Positions 1 to 9,067 are shown, counted from the first letter of the stretch. The stretch: DNA of 64,000 bases from Paenibacillus sp. FSL H7-0326 (GCF_001955535.1 NZ_MPVN01000005.1:1-64000); one strand, 5' to 3'. The notes: generated by a model from the sequence alone, not told the origin. Translations and numbers: made by a program.

Positions 1-225
1 GATTGCTCCGTCTTTCTTTCCCCTCCCATGCGAGAGAAGAACCTATCCGGTATTAGCTACCGTTTCCGGTAGTTATCCCAGTCTTATGGGCAGGTTACCT
101 ACGTGTTACTCACCCGTCCGCCGCTAACCATCAGGAGTGCAAGCACTCCATCAAGTCCGCTCGACTTGCATGTATTAGGCACGCCGCCAGCGTTCGTCCT
201 GAGCCAGGATCAAACTCTCCAATAA
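1..225 (-). rRNA. 16S ribosomal RNA, 5' end (partial)
   Basis: Read on the minus strand, this stretch carries the universal 16S start AGAGTTTGATCCTGGCTCAG (reverse complement at 199-218), then the conserved block around GGCGGCGTGCCTAATAC and the variable V1 hairpin with arms GGAGTGC and GCACTCC. The V1 sequence resembles Paenibacillus. The mature 5' end is placed near 225 by analogy with the usual seven bases before AGAGTTTG. The rest of the gene and presumably the 23S and 5S genes lie beyond the left window edge. Confidence 0.97.
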
Positions 226-487
226 GGATTTATCGAGCTGAACACCCTTCGAATCGCTTCGAGAAAATATCCAACCTTCAAAATATTGAAAGAGCGATTA
301 AGCTCATTTAGAAAAACTGACGAGAACGTAATGTTCTCTTTATTTTGCTCGGTTATCATACCGTCTGACGACTTGTACCATAACCTCGCGTTTAGAATTT
401 TGCAGTTGCAAAATTCTGCTCACTCGTTGTTCAGTTTTCAAAGATCAACTTCGTTGCGTTTCAACTCTCGTCGTCAGCAACTTTTAT
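226..487 (-). other. rRNA operon leader (pre-16S) region
   Basis: This transcribed leader lies between the promoter-proximal rrn promoter and mature 16S. It holds boxA-like stretches on the minus strand (GATCTTTGAAAACT near 433-447, CGCTCTTTCAA near 289-299), a near-perfect palindrome at 394-417 (arms AGAATTTTGCA and TGCAAAATTCT), and a small hairpin at 322-338 (GAGAAC/GTTCTC). Such elements are typical of rRNA antitermination and processing leaders. No protein gene is supported here. Confidence 0.6.
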
Positions 488-516
488 ATCATATCATGTC
501 CGGTTTAGAAATGCAA
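488..516 (-). promoter_or_regulatory. rrn promoter, 16S-proximal
   Basis: On the minus strand TTGCAT (511-516) is followed after exactly 17 bases by TATGAT (488-493), a good SigA-type promoter pointing at the 16S gene. Confidence 0.7.
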
Positions 517-604
517 GCTTTTTTTTTAAAGCTTTTTTCAACTTCTGATCGAAGCTTACTTGCTAAGTTCATGTGCGAACGGCTTATTTCTTGGCCGGAA
601 TTAG

Positions 605-633
605 AATATACCATGCACATAAAAATTATGCAA
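605..633 (-). promoter_or_regulatory. rrn promoter, 16S-distal
   Basis: On the minus strand TTGCAT (628-633), 17-base spacer, TATATT (605-610). The same -35 hexamer and spacing recur in the proximal promoter about 117 bases downstream, which gives the tandem promoter arrangement common for Firmicute rRNA operons. Confidence 0.65.
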
Positions 634-674
634 CACTTTTTTTAAAAAAAATTAGTTCTTCATTTAGTTTCTAT

Positions 675-708
675 CTATATAAATGGACCGGCTATATAAA
701 TGGACCGG
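675..708. repeat. tandem 17-bp direct repeat
   Basis: CTATATAAATGGACCGG occurs twice back to back (675-691 and 692-708) just upstream of the rrn promoters. It may be a simple duplication or a paired protein site in the upstream promoter region. No function can be assigned. Confidence 0.9.
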
Positions 709-765
709 CACTCATATCGTTCTCTCTCAGATCAGTCGCTATTGAAAGCAAGGCACCAAACAAAG

Positions 766-794
766 AAAACCCTGTTCATCATGAACAGGGTTTT
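766..794 (-). terminator. terminator after the purine permease
   Basis: Perfect hairpin CCCTGTTCAT/ATGAACAGGG flanked by A and T runs on both sides, placed 45 bases after the permease stop codon. It should separate the permease transcript from the rRNA operon. Confidence 0.9.
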
Positions 795-838
795 GCATTC
801 GTAATATAGCACTCTACTATATCTTCTATATATATGTG

Positions 839-2206
839 TTATTCTGCACCAATAAAAATGTATCTAATCAATACAATGATAAACAGCACCCACATCAACC
901 AATGGATCTTCACTTTGCGGCTTGTTGCAATGTTAGAGAAGGCTGCAAGTACTACATAAGAAATAATACCAAGAGATATACCGTTAGCAATACTATTCGT
1001 CAGCGGCATCATAACGATTGTCAAGAAAGCTGGGAATGCGTAAAGGAAATCATCCCAATCAATGTTGCGAACTTGACTCATCATCAGAACCCCTACAATA
1101 ATAAGCGCAGGAGATGTCGCAGCTGAAGGAACGATAAGAGCCAGAGGAGCAATGAACAAAGCGAGCAGGAACATAATCCCTGTTGTTACAGCTGTTAGCC
1201 CAGTACGTCCGCCTGCTTCTACACCAGAAGAGCTCTCTACATAAGAAGTGATTGTACTTGTACCAATAACCGCACCAGCACTTACGCCGACAGCATCAAC
1301 GAGCATTGCTTTGCCGACAATTTTCTCACCTTTTTCTTTATTCTTAAACAGTCCCATACGTGTCGTTGTTCCAACCAAAGTACCGAAGGTATCGAACAAT
1401 TCCACAAAGGTAAATACAAAGATAATTTCAAAGAGTCCAACCTGGAGTGCTGCTCCCAAATCCAGCTGACCAAATGTCAAATCGTCAAAGCTAGGAAGCC
1501 AGCTTGCAGATGACAATCCACTTACATCGGTTACACCCATCGGAATACCGATCAGCGTGGTTGCAACGATACCGATAAGCATCGCACCTTTTACTTTGAT
1601 TACCATGAGTACTGCAATAATTAAGAGTCCAATCAGCGTCAAAATAACGTCTGCATGTGTCAAGTTACCAAAAGCAAGGTTAAAGCTGCCACCTGGCACA
1701 GGGCCAGCAATGTCAGTTCCCGGATTAACATTTGCTACTACAATATTAGCCATTTTCAGACCGATCACAGCGACGAACAAACCAATACCAACGGTTATAG
1801 CCATCTTAATGCTCTCAGGTACAGCTACTAGCAGCATCTGACGAACTTTCGTTACCGTAAGCAAGATAAAGATCAAACCTGAAATAAATACCGCACCGAG
1901 CGCAGCCTGCCAAGTAATAGCGCCACCCGAGCTAAGTACGACCGTCATAAAATATGCATTAAGACCCATCCCTGGAGCGAGCGCAATCGGAACGTTGACT
2001 ACAAGCCCCATCAATATGGTTATAAGACCTGCACCCACTGCTGTGGCAAAAAATACACCGTTAGCCGGCATCCCTGCTCCGTCTGGTCCAAGGAATACGT
2101 TGTTGACCACCAAAATATAAGCCATGGTCATAAACGTGGTTAAACCTGCAATTACTTCTGTTCTGACATTTGTCCCGTGTTCCCTTAATTTAAAGAACCG
2201 CTCCAT
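839..2206 (-). CDS. pbuG: guanine/hypoxanthine permease, NCS2 (AzgA/PbuG) family
   Basis: A 455-residue polytopic membrane protein that should import hypoxanthine and guanine with protons. The N-terminus MERFFKLREHGTNVRTEVIAG, the early GLTTFMTMAYILVVNN segment, GMGLNAYF and the FVELFDTFGTLVG motif are hallmarks of the AzgA/PbuG branch of NCS2, which has about 12-14 membrane spans. The start at 2206 is chosen because AAGGAGG lies 12 bases upstream; a longer frame would run back into the riboswitch terminator. Regulation is by the guanine riboswitch upstream. The position next to guaA and the YeaC-YeaD-YebA cluster reproduces the B. subtilis order, which supports the symbol. Confidence 0.9.
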   Translation of the reverse strand: MERFFKLREHGTNVRTEVIAGLTTFMTMAYILVVNNVFLGPDGAGMPANGVFFATAVGAGLITILMGLVVNVPIALAPGMGLNAYFMTVVLSSGGAITWQAALGAVFISGLIFILLTVTKVRQMLLVAVPESIKMAITVGIGLFVAVIGLKMANIVVANVNPGTDIAGPVPGGSFNLAFGNLTHADVILTLIGLLIIAVLMVIKVKGAMLIGIVATTLIGIPMGVTDVSGLSSASWLPSFDDLTFGQLDLGAALQVGLFEIIFVFTFVELFDTFGTLVGTTTRMGLFKNKEKGEKIVGKAMLVDAVGVSAGAVIGTSTITSYVESSSGVEAGGRTGLTAVTTGIMFLLALFIAPLALIVPSAATSPALIIVGVLMMSQVRNIDWDDFLYAFPAFLTIVMMPLTNSIANGISLGIISYVVLAAFSNIATSRKVKIHWLMWVLFIIVLIRYIFIGAE

Positions 2207-2253
2207 AATCCGAATATTCCTCCTTAGAGATAAGTCGGTTACCTTAAAACGAC

Positions 2254-2289
2254 AAAAAGCCCGCAAAGATGATTGATCTTCATGGGCTT
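2254..2289 (-). terminator. riboswitch-controlled terminator in the pbuG leader
   Basis: On the minus strand a hairpin formed by AAGCCC...GATC and ATC...GCGGGCTT is followed by TTTTTG. It sits between the purine aptamer and the pbuG start, as expected for a transcription-terminating expression platform. Confidence 0.75.
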
Positions 2290-2392
2290 ACGCTAAAAAG
2301 AGACGCAAAAGCAACCAAAAAGCAGCTTACACTTTATTCCGGTCAATATGGACAGTGTCAGTACCTTTTGCTCCGAATTGCACTTCTCTTCT

Positions 2393-2460
2393 TTTCGTAG
2401 CCAGATCATTATGGTGATCTCGTAGAAACTCCCGGGCCAAATCCCCGAGATTATACGAAA
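2393..2460 (-). promoter_or_regulatory. guanine (purine) riboswitch aptamer
   Basis: On the minus strand P1 pairs TTTCGTA with TACGAAA. The core shows TATAATC, P2 with loop GGATTTGGCC, the invariant J2/3 segment GTTTCTAC, P3 pairing AGATCA with TGATCT around a CCATAA loop, and GGCTACG. The C before TACG corresponds to C74, which specifies guanine or hypoxanthine rather than adenine. Binding should stabilise the aptamer and permit the downstream terminator, so purine excess turns pbuG off. The base before C74 is G where A is usual, and L3 is one base short. Confidence 0.93.
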
Positions 2461-2490
2461 AAGCATGTGTTTATTGGTTTTCCTTGTCTC

Positions 2491-2519
2491 ATTCTAGGAG
2501 GGATATGTAAAATTGTCAA
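2491..2519 (-). promoter_or_regulatory. promoter for the riboswitch-pbuG transcript
   Basis: TTGACA (2514-2519), 17 bases, TAGAAT (2491-2496) on the minus strand, ending about 30 bases before the aptamer. Confidence 0.75.
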
Positions 2520-2640
2520 TATAAAAATACGAATAATACAAACTTTAATCGTTAGCAATGTTCGGTAATTTCATATTCATGAAAATTCACAGAAAAATGT
2601 TGACATCTATTTTCACATTTTTTCTAACACAATTTTCCTA

Positions 2641-2675
2641 AAAAAAGAAAAGCCTCCGACATTATGTCGAAGACT
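2641..2675 (-). terminator. terminator after guaA
   Basis: Minus-strand hairpin AGTCTTCGACA/TGTCGGAGGCT with loop TAA, followed by a T-rich tract. It lies 40 bases after the guaA stop. Confidence 0.85.
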
Positions 2676-2716
2676 CTTCGCATCAATACAAGGTGGATTA
2701 ATCCTACCAAGTAATC

Positions 2717-4255
2717 CTATTCCCATTCAATGGTTGCTGGCGGCTTGCTCGTCACATCATAAACGATACGGTTTACGTTATCGACTTCGTTGACGATGCG
2801 GACAGAGATTTTCTCAAGCACATCCCAAGGGATACGTGCCCAGTCTGCAGTCATACCGTCGATGGACGTTACTGCACGAATACCTACAGTGTAGGAATAC
2901 GTACGCGCATCACCCATTACACCAACACTCTTCATATTCGGAAGGGCCGTGAAATACTGCCAAATCTCACGATCAAGGCCTGCTTTGGCAATTTCCTCAC
3001 GCAGAATGTAATCCGAATCACGAACGATCTTCAGCTTCTCTTCTGTTACTTCACCCAGCACACGAATTGCGAGACCTGGACCAGGGAAAGGCTGACGATG
3101 AACAATCTCATCCGGCAATCCGCACTCAGATCCTACGATACGCACCTCATCCTTGAACAGAGCGTTAAGCGGCTCGATCAGTTTAAATCTCATATCTTCA
3201 GGCAGTCCGCCTACGTTATGGTGAGATTTAATGGTTTGTGCCGTAGCTGTACCACTCTCGACAATATCGGTATACAGCGTACCTTGTGCCAGGAAATCGA
3301 AATCGTCGAACTTGCTGGACTCTTCATCAAATACGTAGATGAATTCGTTACCGATGATTTTGCGTTTTTTCTCAGGATCGTCAACGCCTTTAAGCTTGGA
3401 CATAAACCGCTCGCGAGCATCAATCTTAACAACCTTCATATCGAATTTGCCGACAAAGGTCTCCATAACACTCTCAGCTTCACCTTTACGCAGCAAGCCG
3501 TGGTCGATAAACATACAAGTCAACTGATCGCCGATCGCTTTATGGAGCAGGATCGCAACCACTGAAGAATCAACACCGCCGCTTAGTGCACACAGTACCT
3601 TCTTGTCACCAACCGTTTCACGAATGTCACGAATCTTATCCTCGATGAAGGTCTCCATGCTCCAGTTGCCTTCACAGCCGCACACTTCATACAGGAAGTT
3701 ACGAATCATATCGTTACCGTTCAAAGAATGACGTACCTCTGGGTGGAACTGAACCGCGAACAAGTTACGCTCTGGATGGCTCATCGCCGCGATTGGCGCA
3801 CTTTCCGTACCTGCGTCAAGACGGAAGCCGGAAGGCAGTGTAACCACATGGTCCCCATGACTCATCCATACCGTTTGGTTCGCCTCAAGTCCTTTGGCAA
3901 GATGAGAGCCTTCATTGAACAACACGTCCGCTTTGCCGTACTCACGCTTATGCGCACGCTCTACTTTACCTTCAAGCTGATGCGCCATGAGCTGCATACC
4001 GTAACAAATACCGAAGATTGGCAAACCCAGGTCATAGATAGCTGGATCTACATGTGGTGCATTTTCTGCATAAACACTGGACGGTCCACCGGAGAAAACA
4101 ATCCCCTTAGGTGCAATTTCACGAATCTTCTCAACAGGCGTGTTATATGGAAGCAGTTCGCTGTATACTCCGAGATCACGAATTCTTCTCGCAATTAGTT
4201 GGTTATATTGTCCCCCGAAATCAAGAACGACAACAATTTCATTTGGCTTTATCAT
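2717..4255 (-). CDS. guaA: GMP synthase (glutamine-hydrolysing)
   Basis: Converts XMP, ATP and glutamine to GMP in the last step of guanine nucleotide synthesis. The 512-residue length is standard. An N-terminal class I glutamine amidotransferase domain (about 1-195) has the nucleophile motif GICYGMQLM and the catalytic His-Glu in FHPEV. The ATP-pyrophosphatase domain carries the P-loop ALSGGVDSSV, and the protein ends with the dimerisation domain and the typical PPATIEWE tail. GGGAGG precedes the ATG. It has its own promoter at 4285-4314. Its neighbours, a YebA-like transglutaminase upstream and pbuG downstream, match B. subtilis. Confidence 0.98.
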   Translation of the reverse strand: MIKPNEIVVVLDFGGQYNQLIARRIRDLGVYSELLPYNTPVEKIREIAPKGIVFSGGPSSVYAENAPHVDPAIYDLGLPIFGICYGMQLMAHQLEGKVERAHKREYGKADVLFNEGSHLAKGLEANQTVWMSHGDHVVTLPSGFRLDAGTESAPIAAMSHPERNLFAVQFHPEVRHSLNGNDMIRNFLYEVCGCEGNWSMETFIEDKIRDIRETVGDKKVLCALSGGVDSSVVAILLHKAIGDQLTCMFIDHGLLRKGEAESVMETFVGKFDMKVVKIDARERFMSKLKGVDDPEKKRKIIGNEFIYVFDEESSKFDDFDFLAQGTLYTDIVESGTATAQTIKSHHNVGGLPEDMRFKLIEPLNALFKDEVRIVGSECGLPDEIVHRQPFPGPGLAIRVLGEVTEEKLKIVRDSDYILREEIAKAGLDREIWQYFTALPNMKSVGVMGDARTYSYTVGIRAVTSIDGMTADWARIPWDVLEKISVRIVNEVDNVNRIVYDVTSKPPATIEWE

Positions 4256-4284
4256 TACCGAGCCTCCCTCAATTAATGAGATTA

Positions 4285-4314
4285 ATTATACTGAACGACA
4301 AAACCTAACGTCAA
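4285..4314 (-). promoter_or_regulatory. guaA promoter
   Basis: TTGACG (4309-4314), 18-base spacer, TATAAT (4285-4290) on the minus strand, 30 bases before the guaA ATG. No riboswitch is visible between this promoter and the gene. Confidence 0.75.
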
Positions 4315-4397
4315 GGATAGCTCGTCCTCTTCATCATTAAGAAATAATGTAAATCAGAATGTCATGGTACAAACTGTTTATATCGTAAATAATTTAC

Positions 4398-6719
4398 TCA
4401 TTTAAGTGACCTCGAAATCCGCAGACACCGATTCAGAAACGCTACGCTCGATGACCGGGAGAACGGCACTGATGCATAAACCAGCTTCTCCCAATCAGCA
4501 GCGAACTGTCGCACGTCATCATGCACGGGAGTACCGCTTAAAGGCAGGGCTGCAGTGTACTCACGCAGCGTCACGCCCTGCTCGCGCACACCATATTTCT
4601 GCGCGATCCGTTCCCAGACCGGAGCCCCCACACGCAGTAGGCGCTCACGGTCTGGAAAGGCAGGGCTGGGCGGCCAGCTCAGCATCAGCCGCAGCCTTAT
4701 AGCGGGGCTGTAGCTTCGCCCCGCCTGCACCGCTGCTGCAAGCAGAAGTGCGCAGGCAGCTGCCACAGACAGTGTCAATGGCTGCATGATTGATGTTAGT
4801 CCGCTCTTTAGTGAGCTGGCGATTTTTTGCACTACCATGCTGATTACATTGTGTTGTTCTGATGGTACAGTTTCGTCAGTCTCGGCAGCTCCCGCAGCCA
4901 CAAGCTCTTCTGTGCTATATCCCGGTGTCGCCTCAAAAGGAATCCACCCTACTCCCGGAAAGTACACCTCAGCCCATGCATGAGCATCACCATGAGTCAC
5001 CGTATATTCATTGGACTCTGGATCACTACGTTCGCCAGGGCCAAATCCCTGTACATATCTCGCTGGAATTCCTTGACTGCGAAGCAGCACAACCATGGCA
5101 GTGGAGAAATGATTGCAATAACCCTTTTTCGTGATGAACAAGAAGTCATCTACAAAATCCTTGCCTGACGGAGGCACTCGGGTATCTAGACTGTACGAGT
5201 AGTTCGATCTCAAATAGGATGCAACCTTAGTTACAGCATCGTATCTATTCGTTGATCCATCCGTTATATTGGCAGCGAGTTCTCTAACCCTGACTGGAAG
5301 AGCCTCAGGGAGCTGCAAATTCATGCGCTTGATCTCTGCCGGATCACTGCCCGTTACTGTGGACAGGCTGCTTAGATCGTCGACGGGAATCAAGACATCA
5401 GCACTGTAGCTGGTCACAGACTTATAGCCGCTTGAATACATATCATCAAACCTTAAATTCCCTGAGACATAATCGCTTACTATATACGGAAACTGCTGGT
5501 TGCCTTTATTTTGTCCAGTGATCCCTTTCTCATTCTGTAGTGCATCGACATTCTCTGATGGATGAAGAGTCAAACGAACAGGCACTCCACCTGTAAAAAT
5601 GTCTGCGCCGCCCTGGGCTGGTGTCTGCAGCTCAACAGTTTGTTGAATAAGGCGAAAATACGGATTTTCTTCGATCTCATCCTCCCGGATCCGACCTGAG
5701 GTACTTATGTAATGCTTAGATTCGGCATCATTGTATTCACTCTTCCAGCTTCGTCCATCATAAATTGAACGGGACTGGCCTCTCCAGTAAGTTGCCACCG
5801 GACTATATGCCGTAAAAAACACTTCATTGTTGGCAACGAGGGGGGCTCCCATTTCACTTCCTCCATTGTCATACCCGGTCCTCGCCAAGGCGGCTTCAGA
5901 TGGAGGTGATTGCAGTCCTTCCGCCCAGTTGATGAGGCGGTCCCTCGTATTAGCCAGAGCATTTAGATCTGGGGACTTGGCAGGAAGAACCGAAGACACA
6001 GCAGCCGCACCACCGGCTAGAAGCACAGATCCCATAGCAATGCCTATCCACAACAGATAGCGATGCTTGTCTTTTCCACGAACCGAGAAGCTCATACTGT
6101 TAAGCTTCGGAAGCTGCATAAGTGTCTGCAAGAATAAGAAGCAGCTGATAATTCGAATCATTGCACCTGTCGTATTTTCTCCATTTACCAATTCAACACC
6201 AAAGATATACAAGGACGTTACCACACCGAATAATAGGACGGTCCTTAATTGGATGACCAGTATTTGTACAGCACTTACGAACAAGGACCAGCCCAGCGCA
6301 ACTAAGATTGTCTTGGTCTGATCACTGATGAGCCAGAAGCCATCGCGATTTAACCAAATGAATATATCCTGCCTTAGGATCAACGGATAGTGAAGCATCC
6401 AATCTGCACCTGAGACCTCCTTCACCATCCACCACAAGCCTGCGAATGAAAGGACACACCGGATCATAAGGGACTTGCCGAGTGACATATTCCATGTGCC
6501 AATCAGCAGCAAGAGAAAAGTCATTACCATCAAACTAATGGAGGAGGGGCTCCATAAATCTCCGCTTATCCCTCCGGGTCTGAGCCATTCCAGGAACATA
6601 ATAAATAATGCGATAGAAGCCACTGCGCGAAAATACCATGGTTCATGAAAGGCTGCTGCTTGCGCTGCCGTCACTGCCGAACCGACTTCTTTTTGCTCAA
6701 GACGGTTACGATCGTACAT
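4398..6719 (-). CDS. membrane transglutaminase-like protein (YebA/TgpA family)
   Basis: A 773-residue membrane protein. Residues about 30-250 contain several hydrophobic spans. Next come an extracytoplasmic region, a transglutaminase-like cysteine protease core (about 485-600), another span near 650-665 and a cytoplasmic tail with a DUF4129-like look. The catalytic Cys is in KKGYCNHFST (C535) and the His in GDAHAWAEV (H580). The third position is Glu (E596 in WIPFEATPG). GGGAGGAGG precedes the ATG. It is the last gene of a MoxR-DUF58-transglutaminase operon. Such trios are thought to act on cell-surface proteins, but the substrate is unknown. Confidence 0.9.
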   Translation of the reverse strand: MYDRNRLEQKEVGSAVTAAQAAAFHEPWYFRAVASIALFIMFLEWLRPGGISGDLWSPSSISLMVMTFLLLLIGTWNMSLGKSLMIRCVLSFAGLWWMVKEVSGADWMLHYPLILRQDIFIWLNRDGFWLISDQTKTILVALGWSLFVSAVQILVIQLRTVLLFGVVTSLYIFGVELVNGENTTGAMIRIISCFLFLQTLMQLPKLNSMSFSVRGKDKHRYLLWIGIAMGSVLLAGGAAAVSSVLPAKSPDLNALANTRDRLINWAEGLQSPPSEAALARTGYDNGGSEMGAPLVANNEVFFTAYSPVATYWRGQSRSIYDGRSWKSEYNDAESKHYISTSGRIREDEIEENPYFRLIQQTVELQTPAQGGADIFTGGVPVRLTLHPSENVDALQNEKGITGQNKGNQQFPYIVSDYVSGNLRFDDMYSSGYKSVTSYSADVLIPVDDLSSLSTVTGSDPAEIKRMNLQLPEALPVRVRELAANITDGSTNRYDAVTKVASYLRSNYSYSLDTRVPPSGKDFVDDFLFITKKGYCNHFSTAMVVLLRSQGIPARYVQGFGPGERSDPESNEYTVTHGDAHAWAEVYFPGVGWIPFEATPGYSTEELVAAGAAETDETVPSEQHNVISMVVQKIASSLKSGLTSIMQPLTLSVAAACALLLAAAVQAGRSYSPAIRLRLMLSWPPSPAFPDRERLLRVGAPVWERIAQKYGVREQGVTLREYTAALPLSGTPVHDDVRQFAADWEKLVYASVPFSRSSSVAFLNRCLRISRSLK

Positions 6720-6747
6720 CTTGTCATTCCTCCTCCCTTAGTTCCGA

Positions 6748-7974
6748 TTACACGGCACTTTCCCTTGAATTCATCTGATCCGGGCCGTTTCCGGACGTTT
6801 CACATAAAATAACTTGTATATGCTGCATGCTGTAATGCTGACAAATTGCTTTATTCAATTCCGTTGACAAGCCAGTAATTATATAGACTTGGGAGCCTGG
6901 AACAAGATTGCCGTAAAAAGAGGGCGCATAGAGCCTGCTTCCCGTCTCTTGAATCTCGAATTTCCTACTTTGATCTGTCCAGGTCCCTGCCGGTTCAAGA
7001 CCGGCCAGATAATCCAACTGTTCGTAACCCTTCCCTTCTCCGGCAGTAGCATCAGGTAAAACAGTCCATTTCAGCACAGAATTATTCTCGCCTCCGCCTT
7101 CACCCTCAACCGTATCCAAATGAAAAACATTCAGATGAGCATCTATTCCCTCTTCATATGAAGAGCGGAGGAGCTTCGCACAGGTAGAAACTGCCGCCTC
7201 ATAGGCATCCCATGAAAACTGACTGCCGCCTTCTGCCCGTTTAGACACATAGGCATGGATATTGTTATCCAGCAGGAGATAAACCTGCCCGCCGCTCTGT
7301 TCCTCCGGAATACGTACCTGCAGCTTCCCGCTGCGAGCCGAGCTCTTCCAATGGATATAGCGCATCGGATCACCCTCCACATACTCTCTGACTTCAGTCC
7401 CTAATGAGGTCGGATGATAGCGTGATCTTGAAACCTCTCCTTCCCAGGATCTGGTGAAATCAGTACTTATATGACCTGTGCCTGCCTGGAGCGATGGATG
7501 AACAATCAATGTACAAGGTGCCTCAACCCGGCAGCTGCCGGTAAACCATCCGAACACATCTCCCCATATCACCTTGCAGGAGTCAAATTCATATACTCCC
7601 CTATGGACTGCACGGATCGTATATTCATATGGATAAGAACGTGATCGTGCCGTAAAAATGAACTGCTTATGTTCAAGCTGAGTATAAGCTGCGGACTCTT
7701 CAATCCTAAGCCAGCGCAGAAATATGGGTATATCTGCCTCAAAGTGAACATGCATATTCACTTTATTTCCAGCTGCTACTCTGTCCGCTTCTAATGTCCG
7801 TACGATCCGTATATTACGGGGCTTTGCCCATAGAATCAGTAATCCATAACCCGCTATGGCTGCACAGCAAATCAAGAGAAACAGCAACGTACCTCCACCT
7901 TGGATTAGGTAAGCAAGTGACAAACCAGCTAACAGCACCGCCATGAACAGCCAGTTCAGATATGTCCTCCACAT
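6748..7974 (-). CDS. DUF58 domain protein (YeaD-like)
   Basis: A 408-residue protein with two N-terminal membrane segments (about 5-50) followed by a beta-rich region and a DUF58 core around the conserved REYVEGDPMRYIHWKSSARSG region (residues ~200-220). That part of the family is a vWA-like fold. The gene starts 6 bases after the MoxR stop and ends 28 bases before the transglutaminase, so the three are surely co-transcribed. DUF58 proteins probably work with the MoxR ATPase as a chaperone-like pair. The biochemical role is unproven. Confidence 0.9.
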   Translation of the reverse strand: MWRTYLNWLFMAVLLAGLSLAYLIQGGGTLLFLLICCAAIAGYGLLILWAKPRNIRIVRTLEADRVAAGNKVNMHVHFEADIPIFLRWLRIEESAAYTQLEHKQFIFTARSRSYPYEYTIRAVHRGVYEFDSCKVIWGDVFGWFTGSCRVEAPCTLIVHPSLQAGTGHISTDFTRSWEGEVSRSRYHPTSLGTEVREYVEGDPMRYIHWKSSARSGKLQVRIPEEQSGGQVYLLLDNNIHAYVSKRAEGGSQFSWDAYEAAVSTCAKLLRSSYEEGIDAHLNVFHLDTVEGEGGGENNSVLKWTVLPDATAGEGKGYEQLDYLAGLEPAGTWTDQSRKFEIQETGSRLYAPSFYGNLVPGSQVYIITGLSTELNKAICQHYSMQHIQVILCETSGNGPDQMNSRESAV

Positions 7975-7980
7975 CTTCCA

Positions 7981-8949
7981 TCACCCTCTTGCCCGTGCAG
8001 GCTGAACAGGGACCGGCATTTCCTGAAGCAAAGATCGAATCACGGATTCTGAATTATAAGGATGAGATAAATCTGCACGGCTCCGAATACGGTGAGACAG
8101 TACGGGAATAGCCACTTCCTTGACATCATCAGGAATGACGTACATTCGGCCGTTCATGTAAGCCGCTGCTTGAGCAGCACACATCCAAGCAATACTTCCT
8201 CTTGGACTAATACCGAGTACGAGCTCTGGATGTATTCTCGAGTTAGCTGCAAATCCGGCGATATATTCCTTGATCACGGGATCCACAAAAACAGCCGATG
8301 CTTCTCTTTGCATTTTGACAAGCTCTTCTGCCAGCATGACCGGTCTGATGAATGCGTCGCCGTAGCTTCCCTGTCGGTTCATCATTTCCACTTCCTCATG
8401 GACTGTGGGGTAACCCAAGCTCAGCCTCATCATGAAGCGGTCCAGCTGCGCCTCTGGCAGACGAAACGTACCCTCGAATTGTAAAGGATTCTGTGTAGCC
8501 ATCAGCAGAAAGGGTTTAGGCAATGCATAAGTGGAGCCGTCCACCGTTACACTTCTCTCTTCCATGGCTTCAAGCAGGGCCGATTGGGTTCTTGGGGCAG
8601 CCCGGTTAATCTCGTCGCCGAGCACAATATTCGCCATAATGGGGCCAGATCTATATTCAAAGTCTCCTGTGATCGGCTTAAACACGGATGTGCCTGTCAC
8701 ATCCGAAGGCATCACATCTGAAGTGAATTGTATTCTCCCGAAGCTTGCGCCGAGACATGAGGCAATCGTCTTGATGAGCTTGGTCTTGCCTGTCCCCGGA
8801 ACATCTTCCAGCAAAATATGACCTCCCGATAACATCGCGATCAGGATTAAACGAATTTCCTGTGTCTTTCCAACCATCACTGTCTCGACTCGCTGCACCA
8901 ATCTTTCAAGCAAACCGGCAGCGTAATCGCTAGATTTTGAGAATTCCAT
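7981..8949 (-). CDS. MoxR-family AAA+ ATPase (YeaC-like)
   Basis: 322 residues with Walker A in EDVPGTGKTK (about 48-57), Walker B/sensor region GDEINRAAPRTQSALLEAMEE, the sensor ATQNP, and a lid domain with the SPRG motif typical of MoxR. These ATPases usually remodel or activate a partner encoded next door, here the DUF58 protein. AGGAGG stands 9-10 bases before the ATG. It is the first gene of the operon. Confidence 0.95.
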   Translation of the reverse strand: MEFSKSSDYAAGLLERLVQRVETVMVGKTQEIRLILIAMLSGGHILLEDVPGTGKTKLIKTIASCLGASFGRIQFTSDVMPSDVTGTSVFKPITGDFEYRSGPIMANIVLGDEINRAAPRTQSALLEAMEERSVTVDGSTYALPKPFLLMATQNPLQFEGTFRLPEAQLDRFMMRLSLGYPTVHEEVEMMNRQGSYGDAFIRPVMLAEELVKMQREASAVFVDPVIKEYIAGFAANSRIHPELVLGISPRGSIAWMCAAQAAAYMNGRMYVIPDDVKEVAIPVLSHRIRSRADLSHPYNSESVIRSLLQEMPVPVQPARARG

Positions 8950-9067
8950 AATCGCTATCCCTCCTTATTTGGCGCTGGTTCTATGTTAATTTTCACTTGG
9001 TTTACTTCTATTATTTCCAATCCACAATTGATATAGACACTAGAACAGCTAAAGTGCTTATAGGTAC

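Noticed and set aside
286..809. Open frames in the rRNA leader and promoter region
   Set aside because: They overlap rrn promoters, leader hairpins and a terminator, are AT-rich by chance and lack ribosome sites.
2207..2266. N-terminal extension of the purine permease
   Set aside because: It runs through the riboswitch terminator hairpin and has no ribosome site. The ATG at 2206 has AAGGAGG.
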